The notes under the pieces were generated by a model. It was given only the letters and a program-made list of their open reading frames with translations, did not search any database and was not told the origin of the DNA. This document shows positions 1-6,706 of a stretch of 7,857 bases of DNA, piece by piece; the stretch's first letter is position 1; the number at the start of each line of letters is the position of its first letter. This stretch comes from Tannerella sp. (GTDB taxonomy: Bacteria > Bacteroidota > Bacteroidia > Bacteroidales > Tannerellaceae), in the NCBI GenBank assembly GCA_031282485.1, contig JAITDQ010000108.1, positions 1 through 7,857 of the forward strand. The letters are read 5' to 3'. A program made the position numbers and the translations under genes.

Positions 1-26
1 CCGCTACCACTGCGGCGTATGTTTAT

Positions 27-1388
27 TTAACCGATAACCCGCGTATCCACGGATGCGGTTATTATGTCTTCAATTGCATTATCTTCCGGTTGTTTTTGCT
101 TTTCCATAAGGGCTTCGTACTTTCTGAGCTTCTTTTCAAGCTGTTCGATTTCGTTTCCCTGATTGCGGATAGTCGTCAGCAGGGAGTTCAGCTCCTCGTT
201 TTCAATGGATGACGGGTACTGTGCCTCTACGCGAAGTATAAAGTCCGACAGTACGTTCATATAATTATTAAACGCATCATACGGGTTGTCATACGGGCTG
301 AACAGGTTATAATGCTTGGTGTTCATATAATAGAAATGGTCGCTGCTCTGCAGGTAAAGCCAGTCCTGCAGCAAACGGCGGTCGCTGCACAGGCGCACGC
401 GTTCGCTTATATTGTTTATTTTACGGAAAGCTTCCTGCTGGAGCACATTGCCTAACCACGAATTGCAATCTTTCTCTTCGTCGACCCACGACATGGGATA
501 CGGAACAACGATCCGGTCGACGGCCTCCTCGTTTTCAAACAATTCGGAGGGTAACGAAAACGTGATATCCTTCTGCAATGCAAACTGCGGCAGAGCCTTG
601 AAAAAGTCGAATATCCCCGTTGACGACGAATGTAGCGAACCCAGGACTTCATAATTCAGGAATATGTTTATGATCTTTTCCGCTTCGGCCGTCGATTCTA
701 TCCACGACATATACTTGTCGGCCGTCAGCGGGTATTCCGTCCAGCTGTAATCGGCAAAACGCAACGACAAATCCTCGCTGAAACGATCATTTTTCAACAG
801 CAGTTTCAATTCGGGTCTGATAGCGGAGGCATACATGTAATTGGGACTTTTCCAGCCGAGGACATGCTTTGCGCCTTCCGTCAGCATACCGCGAAAGCCC
901 ATATCATACACGATTTCCGACAAATCGTCCGAATAGATCAGTTCCGTATTGCGGAACACCTTCGGCGTGACGCCAAAAAGCGACCGGATTTTCTCGGTAT
1001 GCATCCTGACCTGCGTTCGGAACTCATCCGAGTCGCCAAGCGAAGAAAGCGAATGTGCATAAGTTTCCGTCAGGAACTCAACCCCGCCCATGCTGATCAG
1101 TTCCTTAAACGTATCAATCAGCTCCGGAGCATAAATCTCCATCTGTTCGAGCGCAATCCCCGAAATGGAAAACGCCACCCGAAACCGCCCCTCGCTCTTC
1201 CTGATCATCTCAATCATCGCACGGTTAGCCGGAATATAACACATATTAGCCACTTTCCTGAAAATTTCCTCGTTCTGAAAATCATCATAATAATAATGAT
1301 CGTTTCCTATATCAAAAAAACGGTATCTCCTTAACCGGAACGGCTGGTGTATCTGAAAATATAAACAAATTGTTTTCATACATTTCAT
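27..1388 (-). CDS. GH57 family alpha-amylase-like protein
   Basis: Probable cytoplasmic alpha-glucan hydrolase or transferase of family GH57 (453 aa, about the usual length for the short Bacteroidetes/Methanocaldococcus-type members; no signal peptide). Seen: region 1 HQP at residues 14-16 near the N-terminus, a G-x-EF block with AHSL at 102-114, region 3 FRNTELIY with E149 as the expected nucleophile, and a region-4 block at 203-213 where the family's S-D-D is S-E-D (S204, E205, D206) before LRFAD. Residues about 397-433 are rich in Leu/Lys/Glu and look like a coiled coil. Two in-frame ATGs compete: 1388, and 1379, which gives the start M-K-T-I-C-L-Y and fits homologues as I remember them. 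It is the last gene of the debranching enzyme-GT4-GH57 operon, 121 bases after GT4, with no promoter seen in the gap. A four-copy AATTAAA repeat abuts the start. Family assignment is firm; the precise reaction is inferred. Confidence 0.93.
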   Translation of the reverse strand: MKCMKTICLYFQIHQPFRLRRYRFFDIGNDHYYYDDFQNEEIFRKVANMCYIPANRAMIEMIRKSEGRFRVAFSISGIALEQMEIYAPELIDTFKELISMGGVEFLTETYAHSLSSLGDSDEFRTQVRMHTEKIRSLFGVTPKVFRNTELIYSDDLSEIVYDMGFRGMLTEGAKHVLGWKSPNYMYASAIRPELKLLLKNDRFSEDLSLRFADYSWTEYPLTADKYMSWIESTAEAEKIINIFLNYEVLGSLHSSSTGIFDFFKALPQFALQKDITFSLPSELFENEEAVDRIVVPYPMSWVDEEKDCNSWLGNVLQQEAFRKINNISERVRLCSDRRLLQDWLYLQSSDHFYYMNTKHYNLFSPYDNPYDAFNNYMNVLSDFILRVEAQYPSSIENEELNSLLTTIRNQGNEIEQLEKKLRKYEALMEKQKQPEDNAIEDIITASVDTRVIG

Positions 1389-1390
1389 AC

Positions 1391-1418
1391 AATTAAAAAT
1401 TAAAAATTAAGAATTAAA
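1391..1418. repeat. four tandem copies of a 7-bp unit (AATTAAA)
   Basis: The plus strand reads AATTAAA, AATTAAA, AATTAAG, AATTAAA without interruption, ending two bases before the 1388 start codon of the GH57 gene. It therefore fills the region where the ribosome would bind. The sequence is directly visible; a role in setting translation level or in copy-number variation is inference only. Confidence 0.85.
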
Positions 1419-1445
1419 AGATATATGTGCTTTGTTATTATGAGT

Positions 1446-1465
1446 CCGGCTCGCAATTCGGCCGG
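1446..1465. repeat. short GC-rich inverted repeat in the GT4-GH57 gap
   Basis: CCGGC (1446-1450) and GCCGG (1461-1465) can pair around a 10-base loop in the otherwise AT-rich 121-base gap between the GT4 and GH57 genes. No U-tract follows on the minus strand, so it is not a convincing terminator. It could affect mRNA processing or attenuation between the two genes. A perfect 12-bp AT-rich palindrome, CAATATATATTG, lies next to it at 1481-1492. Confidence 0.4.
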
Positions 1466-1509
1466 TTTCATTCTCTCGGGCAATATATATTGTTTCATGC
1501 GTACATTAT

Positions 1510-2781
1510 TTAATGTCCCGACAAAACGCGGTCGTATATGGAGCGCACATTCTGTCCGGCATATTCCCATTTAATGTTATTCACTTCCCGGAGTCCTTCT
1601 TCCTTGAGGAACTTATGCAACGCGGGATAAGTAATAAGTCCGTAAATAGAATCCGCCAGGGCGTCGATATCCCAGAAATCAATTTTTATCGCATAATTGA
1701 GAATTTCGGCGCAGCCGGACTGTTTGGAGATAATCGAAGGAACGCCGCATTGCATGGCCTCCAGAGGCGATATCCCGAACGGTTCCGACACGGATGGCAT
1801 CACATACACGTCGCTCGATTTGAATATTTCGTAAACCTGTTTCCCTTTCATGAATCCCGTAAAATGGAAACGGTCGGAGATATTCCGTTTAGCGGCCAGA
1901 CGAATCATTTGATTCATCATATCGCCGCTCCCGGCCATGATGAAACGAACGTTTTCCGAACGCGCCAGCACCTTCGCCGCCGCCTCGACGTAATATTCCG
2001 GGCCTTTCTGCATCGTTATACGCCCGAGGAACGTGACAATTTTTTCCTTCACCCCACGCCGGTCGGGTATGGAAAGAATATCCTTACTCAACGGCTCCAC
2101 CGCGTTATGAACGGTCGTCACCTTGGCCGGATTCTGGTTATACTTTTCAATGACGGTGTTACGCGTAAGGTTACTCACGGTTATGATATGATCCGAATAA
2201 TCCATCCCGTTTTTTTCGATGTTGTAAACTTCCGGGTTGACATTCCCCCGGCTACGGTCGTAGTCCGTCGCATGAACATGTATCACGAGCGGCTTCCCGC
2301 TTACGTTCTTTGCATGAATACCGGCCGGATACGTCAACCAGTCGTGGGCGTGAATAACGTCATACTGTTCCGTACGGGCTATCACCCCGGCTACAATCGA
2401 ATAATTATTAATTTCCTCCATCAGGTTGTCGGGATAGCGACCCGAAAACTCAATACAGCCAAGCTCATTCACATACCTGTAACTGAAATCGGCATATATG
2501 TGATCCCGCAGATTAAAATACTCCTGCGGATCCATATATTTGGACAGCCGTCCCGCGACGTAATCGTAACTGACGTCTTTCCACACGACGGGAGTATGGT
2601 TTGCTCCTATTATTTTAAGGAAACTCTGATCTTCATCACCCCACGGTTTAGGCATCACAAAAGCTATATCCATATCGGACTGCATGGACATTCCCCGTAT
2701 AAGGCCAAAGCTCGCCGTCCCCAATCCCCCGAGTATATGCGGAGGAAACTCCCAACCAAACATTAATGCTTTCATAGGCAT
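1510..2781 (-). CDS. GT4 family glycosyltransferase, glycogen synthase-like
   Basis: GT-B fold retaining glycosyltransferase (423 aa, full length, no signal peptide or membrane segment), probably elongating alpha-1,4-glucan from a nucleotide-glucose donor in the cytoplasm. Seen: PPHILGGLG at 13-21, matching the glycine-rich N-terminal acceptor/donor loop of glycogen synthases; HAHDW at 144-148; HATD at 170-173; the phosphate-binding pair R254 and K259 in the LGR-x4-KGPEY stretch; AGSGDM at 283-288; and the E-x7-E motif formed by E333 and E341 in SEPFGISPLEAM. The start ATG (2781) is the base after the debranching-enzyme TAA (2784-2782), so translational coupling is likely; a second ATG two codons later (2775) is possible. 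ADP- or UDP-glucose specificity cannot be read from the sequence. It could be called a generic group 1 glycosyltransferase, but the operon favours glycogen synthesis. Confidence 0.93.
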   Translation of the reverse strand: MPMKALMFGWEFPPHILGGLGTASFGLIRGMSMQSDMDIAFVMPKPWGDEDQSFLKIIGANHTPVVWKDVSYDYVAGRLSKYMDPQEYFNLRDHIYADFSYRYVNELGCIEFSGRYPDNLMEEINNYSIVAGVIARTEQYDVIHAHDWLTYPAGIHAKNVSGKPLVIHVHATDYDRSRGNVNPEVYNIEKNGMDYSDHIITVSNLTRNTVIEKYNQNPAKVTTVHNAVEPLSKDILSIPDRRGVKEKIVTFLGRITMQKGPEYYVEAAAKVLARSENVRFIMAGSGDMMNQMIRLAAKRNISDRFHFTGFMKGKQVYEIFKSSDVYVMPSVSEPFGISPLEAMQCGVPSIISKQSGCAEILNYAIKIDFWDIDALADSIYGLITYPALHKFLKEEGLREVNNIKWEYAGQNVRSIYDRVLSGH

Positions 2782-4722
2782 TTATTTATATTCCACATCA
2801 TATTTTTTCAACATATCGATCACCGTTAATATAGCGGAGATATTCATCAGAAATGATATGGCTCCGCGCCCTGTAAACGGCGGATTCCCGTCATATAATT
2901 CCGAAACGGTTCCTATACAGTGAAGCGATATTTCTTCTTCCATATTAATAAGGCAGCGTTCGACGAACGACAATCCCGTCCGCCCGAACATATCTAAGTA
3001 GGCGGATATGTACATACTCATCAGCCATGGCCACACCGTACCCTGATGATAGGCCATATCGCGGTCGTACTGCGACCCTGCATAATTCGGCCGGTATCCT
3101 CCGCTTTTCGGGCTGAGCGAACGAAGTCCCTTCATCGTCATAAGTTCTTTCGTTGCAATATCCAGTACCGCCCGTTTCTGCATCTTCGTCAACGGGGAAT
3201 ATTTGCAGGAAATGGCAATTACCATGTTCGGGCGCACACTCCAGTCCTGTTCCGGGCCGTCCACATAATCAAACAGGTAATTGTATTTATTCACAAACGT
3301 AGAAGGAAACGACATGTTAAGCGAAGCAATGAGGCTGTCAATCCTGTCCATCGGAACATTGTCGTTAAGTTCCTTATAAAACTTCAACGCATTATACCAC
3401 AAGGCATTGAACTCAACAATATATCCCGAACGGGGCACAACGGGGCGCCCGTTAACAATCGAATTCATCCACGTAACCGCTTTGTTGCGGCCGTTTGAGT
3501 ACAACAGCCCGTTATCCGAAAGTTTCAAATTAGGGTGTGACTGCGAAAGGATGTATTTTATGATCTCGCCTGTGATATCGCTATATTTTTCCTTCGCCTT
3601 CTCGAGGCCTTCCTTCAGGCTGTATTGCTGCATGCTCCATATCGCCCACAATAACACATCGGGACTGTCGATCTCGCGTATCACGGGGTCGAGCTTCCCT
3701 TCTCTGATAAACCTGTACAAAGCGGTAACCGCCGTGCGCATAACGCTTTCATAACGGTCTTCCCGCCCGATCAAAAGCGTTGTCCCGCAAACGGAAACGA
3801 ACAAATCCCTCGCACGGACTTTAAACCACGGGTAGCCCGCCAGCAGGTAATAATCATCGTCCCTGGGATTATAATGAAACTGGTGAGCCGAATTAACAAG
3901 GCAATTATAAAAGCTTGACCTCGGCGTCCGTTTTTGGAATTCTTCTTCGTACAATTCCTGCAACGCATCCGTATCAATCTCCTTATCGCCCGCGCAAAAC
4001 AATACGGATTCACCTTTCTTTATTTCCAGTTCAAAATAACCGGGCACGTACAAATCTTCCTGATACGGATAGCCCCGTTCCTGTTCCTTCGGATATTCTA
4101 TCCCGTTATACCAGTTCGGTTCGTAAACATATTTCACTTCCTTGCTAAACTGCATAAACAGATCAGGATAACCGGGATATAAACTCGTTTTTATCCCGTT
4201 TTTCACTTCATCGTAATGACGGTTTATATGATCATTCGCATGCGACAGTTCCTGAACGCTTCGGAACGCAAGGAACGGATGAAAACACAGGATTGTTACC
4301 GAATGAGCGTCCAAAAGGGTATACTTTATCAATATAATGTTATCCTTTCTCAAAAATATTTTCTCCTTCGCAAGTACAACCCCTCCTACCCTGTATATCG
4401 TGCGGGGCACTGTTTCCATGCTGTATTCGCGAATATATTTATGCCCGTTCGGGCTGAAACTTCCGCCCTGATATTTGTGCAAACCAAGGTTAAACGCAGC
4501 TCCGTGCTGAATGACCGTCTCGTCCAGGGACGACAGGATTACATGATTTTCGTCGCCCATTCCGGGCACAGGCATAACGAGCAAACCGTGATATTTCCGC
4601 GTATTACAGTCTACAATCGTCGTACAATGGTACGCCCCTTTTTGATTCGATCTCAGGACTTCCCTCGAAAGGGATTCCTGAAGATTTATCATCAGTGTCT
4701 TGTCAAATTTCAGATAACTCAT
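2782..4722 (-). CDS. glycogen debranching enzyme (GDE_N plus GH133-type GDE_C domain)
   Basis: Predicted amylo-alpha-1,6-glucosidase acting on branch stubs of glycogen or similar glucans in the cytoplasm (646 aa, usual length for the Bacteroidetes family, no signal peptide). Residues about 15-250 form the beta-rich GDE_N domain with the typical RKYHGLLV (42-49). Residues about 280-640 form the (alpha/alpha)6 GDE_C domain: AGYPWF (295-300) followed by RARD (303-306), GRPVVPRSGYIVEFNALWYNAL (425-446, split here as positions only), DWSVRPN (493-499), HQGTVWPW (559-566) and TVSELYDG (605-612, E608 the likely general base). Where many homologues have TWMD, with the Asp as proposed general acid, this protein has TWMN (N420). 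It is the first gene of the three-gene operon and has a strong promoter about 50 bases upstream. Family identity is firm; the effect of N420 is unknown. Confidence 0.94.
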   Translation of the reverse strand: MSYLKFDKTLMINLQESLSREVLRSNQKGAYHCTTIVDCNTRKYHGLLVMPVPGMGDENHVILSSLDETVIQHGAAFNLGLHKYQGGSFSPNGHKYIREYSMETVPRTIYRVGGVVLAKEKIFLRKDNIILIKYTLLDAHSVTILCFHPFLAFRSVQELSHANDHINRHYDEVKNGIKTSLYPGYPDLFMQFSKEVKYVYEPNWYNGIEYPKEQERGYPYQEDLYVPGYFELEIKKGESVLFCAGDKEIDTDALQELYEEEFQKRTPRSSFYNCLVNSAHQFHYNPRDDDYYLLAGYPWFKVRARDLFVSVCGTTLLIGREDRYESVMRTAVTALYRFIREGKLDPVIREIDSPDVLLWAIWSMQQYSLKEGLEKAKEKYSDITGEIIKYILSQSHPNLKLSDNGLLYSNGRNKAVTWMNSIVNGRPVVPRSGYIVEFNALWYNALKFYKELNDNVPMDRIDSLIASLNMSFPSTFVNKYNYLFDYVDGPEQDWSVRPNMVIAISCKYSPLTKMQKRAVLDIATKELMTMKGLRSLSPKSGGYRPNYAGSQYDRDMAYHQGTVWPWLMSMYISAYLDMFGRTGLSFVERCLINMEEEISLHCIGTVSELYDGNPPFTGRGAISFLMNISAILTVIDMLKKYDVEYK

Positions 4723-4773
4723 AAATAAATAGCATTAACCGGTATTATGTTTTCATTTTTTATTATCAATTAT

Positions 4774-4805
4774 CAAATATATGGCACTTTTTTCTGTTTT
4801 CCAAA
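4774..4805 (-). promoter_or_regulatory. Bacteroidetes-type promoter of the glycogen operon
   Basis: On the minus strand TTTG (4805-4802) is followed after 20 bases by TATATTTG (4781-4774). This matches the known Bacteroidetes sigma consensus of a -33 TTTG and a -7 TAnnTTTG with the expected spacing of about 19-21 bases. Transcription would begin near 4768-4770, giving a leader of roughly 46-48 bases before the debranching-enzyme ATG at 4722. The next two genes have no comparable promoter. Confidence 0.72.
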
Positions 4806-4957
4806 TTTCATGCTTATTTTTTCACTAAATTATCAAATACGCATATTTTTTCTCATATTTACCGCCCATTCATTCTTGCCATGACAGTCTCATAGCCAAC
4901 ACATTATCATGCATTTTCAAAAATACGTCATTTTCTTTTTTCCCGTTCATGGAGTCG

Positions 4958-5025
4958 GGTCTTGCAATAACGGGAATCGGCCGTTTTGAAACGGCCTTTT
5001 AAGATTGCAATGCGGGGGTTTGACC
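4958..5025. terminator. nested stem-loop, possible terminator or structured RNA after nikR
   Basis: A 7-bp stem GGCCGTT (4979-4985) with AACGGCC (4990-4996) around TTGA is enclosed by a second 7-bp stem, TTGCAAT (4962-4968) with ATTGCAA (5004-5010), and possibly by GGTC (4958-4961) with GACC (5022-5025) after a bulge. It begins about 25 bases past the nikR-like stop codon, where a terminator is expected. However, the run of four T lies on the plus-strand 3' side (4997-5000), not on the minus-strand side needed to end nikR. It could be a terminator against antisense transcription, a weak nikR terminator, an mRNA 3'-end structure or a protein-binding site. Confidence 0.42.
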
Positions 5026-5048
5026 TGATACAAGCTTCGATTTTATAC

Positions 5049-5450
5049 TCAATCGGCTCTGCTCATCACGAGTTTTCCGTGTTTTATACCTTTTATCGTA
5101 ATCAGTCTGTCGGATAATTCCGTCAACCGGTGAGCTACGCCGGTTACGGTTGCCAAATGCAGGCAAAAATCTTCGTTCAGGTAATATTGCGAGGAGGATA
5201 AAATAACATCCTGATACTGTTGCTGTATTTCGGCAATTCTCAAGGAAATCTCCTTTTTCGACTGATTATACATTATTATAACCGTCCCGGCAACAATATT
5301 ACCGCATTGCCACTTTTTCTCGGCGATATTTTTTTCCACCAAAAAGCGTATTGCCTGCGAACGGTTTGCAAAACCATTATCTTTCACAAACTGATCCAGC
5401 GCTTCCAGCACATCTTCCTCCAGCGAAACTCCAAAACGTTTTAATGACAT
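5049..5450 (-). CDS. nikR: NikR-like ribbon-helix-helix transcriptional regulator lacking the His nickel ligands
   Basis: 133-aa protein with the full NikR layout and length. Residues 2-40 are the ribbon-helix-helix DNA-binding domain (KRFGVSL strand, then helices ending in NRSQAIRFLVEK). Residues about 50-130 are the ACT-like C-terminal domain that in NikR forms the tetramer and binds Ni(II). Counting back from the conserved Cys (C96, equivalent to E. coli C95), the positions of E. coli H76, H87 and H89 are Q77, Q88 and Y90, so only the Cys of the square-planar site remains. The end of the fold (GIKHGKL, 121-127) is conserved. No nickel transporter, urease, hydrogenase or cobalamin gene lies in the window to support a nickel role. 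It is followed by the glycogen-operon promoter and probably has its own promoter in the 57-base gap before it. The effector may be another metal or ligand, or none. Confidence 0.87.
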   Translation of the reverse strand: MSLKRFGVSLEEDVLEALDQFVKDNGFANRSQAIRFLVEKNIAEKKWQCGNIVAGTVIIMYNQSKKEISLRIAEIQQQYQDVILSSSQYYLNEDFCLHLATVTGVAHRLTELSDRLITIKGIKHGKLVMSRAD

Positions 5451-5473
5451 AAAATTGAACTTTTGAACAATCG

Positions 5474-5481
5474 CAAAGATA
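5474..5481 (-). promoter_or_regulatory. probable -7 element of the nikR-like gene
   Basis: The minus strand reads TATCTTTG, matching TAnnTTTG, 23 bases before the ATG at 5450. The -33 region, which would fall near 5502-5505 at the end of the preceding gene, has no clear TTTG, so the promoter is only half supported. Between it and the start codon TTGAAC occurs twice on the plus strand (5455-5460 and 5463-5468), eight bases apart; this could be an autoregulatory site. Confidence 0.42.
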
Positions 5482-5507
5482 CTAAACTGTGGGAAATAAA
5501 AAAATAA

Positions 5508-6542
5508 TTACCGGTTTTTTTTAACTTTACTGTTTGCCGAATCCCAAACTTCGTCCGTACTTACGGGAGCGCCGCCTCTTCGCTTACTCTCGTCCGCCGC
5601 TTCCATAAATTTGAAGATTTCCAGCGTTTCTTCCGGTGTTACCGGGACAATACCGGATTCGAAAAAGGCGATAATATCTTTCAGCAAAGGGACGTATCCA
5701 TTATAGTCGCCCAATGTCATAATCCCTTTTTCCCCGAAAGCATGTCCTCCATATCCGGTTTTTCCTTTGCGTAATCCGCGGAAAACGCCAATTCGCGAAT
5801 CCTGCCAAATCCCGGTAATTAAATCCGTGTCAACCGTATGGATGCGCGTCACGGTTTTACAGCCGGTTCCCATGACCGTAAAAAGCGCTTCGATTCCGTG
5901 AATCCCATACCAGAACATATCGGGATGCGTCGGCTCCAGTGTGCAGGGGCTGAACGAATCGGCGCCAAGCACTTTGCCTGTGGCATCTTCCTTTATTATC
6001 TTATCAATATTGGACATGTAGCGTAACGATGAGGCCGAGAAAACGGGCACATTCATATCCGCCGCCGCCCGGTATATACTGATGGCGTCAATCAGCGACC
6101 CCGCAACAGGTTTGTCTATAAAAATGCGTTTCCCCGATTTAAAAACCGGAATGGCCTGTTCCAAATGCAAACGCCCGTCGTTTGTTTCCAACAGGATTAC
6201 ATCCGTCTTTTCCAAAAGGTCTTTTATGGAATCAACGATTTCCACGTTATATTTTTTCACTTCTTCGATATACCCCGGTATACGGTCGTAACTTGATGCA
6301 ATGGTGCGACTGCCGTACGGATAAGCCGCCGCGACTTTATATCCCCCGTATTCATCCGTTTCAACCGTATTGAGCAGTCGGGTAAAGGCCGTACTGTGCG
6401 AAGTGTCCAGCCCGATAATGCCCACTCTTTTTCCTGTGCCGGCGGCAGTTCCGGCATGCTGTTTTGAAAAAGCGGAACCGGAAGCCAGTAATCCGATTCC
6501 GGCGAAAGCGCCTGATTTAATAAAAGTTCGTCTGTTTATCAT
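5508..6542 (-). CDS. exported Gfo/Idh/MocA family NAD(P)-dependent oxidoreductase
   Basis: Predicted sugar- or polyol-type dehydrogenase (344 aa). I choose the ATG at 6542 because it places a Tat-like leader at the terminus: NRRTFIKSG (3-11), a hydrophobic stretch (12-20) and a likely cleavage near SGSAFS (21-26). The longer reading from 6569 would need a TTG start and would bury this signal. There is no lipobox Cys, so a soluble periplasmic protein is expected. Seen after it: Rossmann fold with GIIGLDTSH (41-49) at the nucleotide loop, DKP at 143-145 (the family's EKP-type motif, K144), and WYGIHG (211-216) with H215 as probable catalytic His. The GLDTSH loop points to a Bacteroidetes subgroup of unknown substrate. 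It appears to stand alone: a terminator lies 129 bases upstream and the nikR-like gene 57 bases downstream. No clear promoter was found. Confidence 0.9.
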   Translation of the reverse strand: MINRRTFIKSGAFAGIGLLASGSAFSKQHAGTAAGTGKRVGIIGLDTSHSTAFTRLLNTVETDEYGGYKVAAAYPYGSRTIASSYDRIPGYIEEVKKYNVEIVDSIKDLLEKTDVILLETNDGRLHLEQAIPVFKSGKRIFIDKPVAGSLIDAISIYRAAADMNVPVFSASSLRYMSNIDKIIKEDATGKVLGADSFSPCTLEPTHPDMFWYGIHGIEALFTVMGTGCKTVTRIHTVDTDLITGIWQDSRIGVFRGLRKGKTGYGGHAFGEKGIMTLGDYNGYVPLLKDIIAFFESGIVPVTPEETLEIFKFMEAADESKRRGGAPVSTDEVWDSANSKVKKNR

Positions 6543-6550
6543 GACTTCAT

Positions 6551-6575
6551 GTTTATTTATTGCATGCAAATAAAC
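6551..6575. repeat. inverted repeat just upstream of the oxidoreductase start
   Basis: GTTTATTT (6551-6558) and AAATAAAC (6568-6575) are exact reverse complements, and between them lies the 10-bp palindrome TTGCATGCAA (6560-6569). The whole element ends eight bases before the oxidoreductase ATG, so it lies in the promoter or leader. It could be an operator or a weak leader hairpin. The sequence symmetry is certain; the function is inference. Confidence 0.5.
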
Positions 6576-6670
6576 GACATATCAATCATCAATAATACAC
6601 ATTTCGCGAATGAAAATCCTCAAAAAACGTCTTTTATGGAATGTTTGTACCGGCATAAAAGGATACTATT

Positions 6671-6706
6671 AAAAAGTAAATGCCACCAAAAAGTGGTAGC
6701 ATTTAC
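6671..6706 (-). terminator. intrinsic terminator, minus strand
   Basis: On the minus strand a 12-bp stem, GUAAAUGCUACC (6706-6695) with GGUGGCAUUUAC (6687-6676), closes a 7-base loop and is followed immediately by five U (6675-6671). One pair is a U-G wobble; on the plus strand the same position is a C-A mismatch, so the structure favours minus-strand RNA. It ends a transcript arriving from the right, most simply the glycosyltransferase gene about 420 bases upstream, and shields the oxidoreductase gene from read-through. Confidence 0.82.

Larger units (their letters stand above)
4723..5048. other. intergenic region between nikR-like gene and glycogen operon
   Basis: No coding sequence is supported in these 326 bases. 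The left part (4723-4870) is strongly T-rich on the plus strand and carries the operon promoter plus an 11-bp direct repeat, ATTATCAAATA, at 4769-4779 and 4829-4839, exactly 60 bases apart; the first copy overlaps the -7 element. The right part holds the nested stem-loop at 4958-5025. The stretch between them (about 4871-4957) shows nothing I can name. Confidence 0.7.

Noticed and set aside
1..26. Possible hairpin CCGC/GCGG (1-4 and 12-15) after the GH57 stop
   Set aside because: Only four base pairs, no U-tract visible, and cut by the window edge; it might be part of a terminator but cannot be judged.
1513..2766. Plus-strand open frame of 417 codons lying antisense to nearly all of the GT4 gene
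   Set aside because: Its protein has no recognisable domain, while the minus strand shows every expected GT4 motif in order. It is a compositional shadow.
2782..5450. NikR-like regulator as controller of the glycogen operon because it is adjacent
   Set aside because: It is separated by 326 bases including a stem-loop and an independent promoter, and no shared binding site could be recognised. Adjacency alone is not evidence.
6543..6569. Extension of the oxidoreductase to a start at 6569
   Set aside because: The first codon would be TTG, and the extension would move the twin-arginine leader away from the N-terminus. The ATG at 6542 fits better.
6567..6574. TTTATTTG on the minus strand as -7 element for the oxidoreductase
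   Set aside because: It misses the conserved A of TAnnTTTG and has no -33 TTTG at the right distance.
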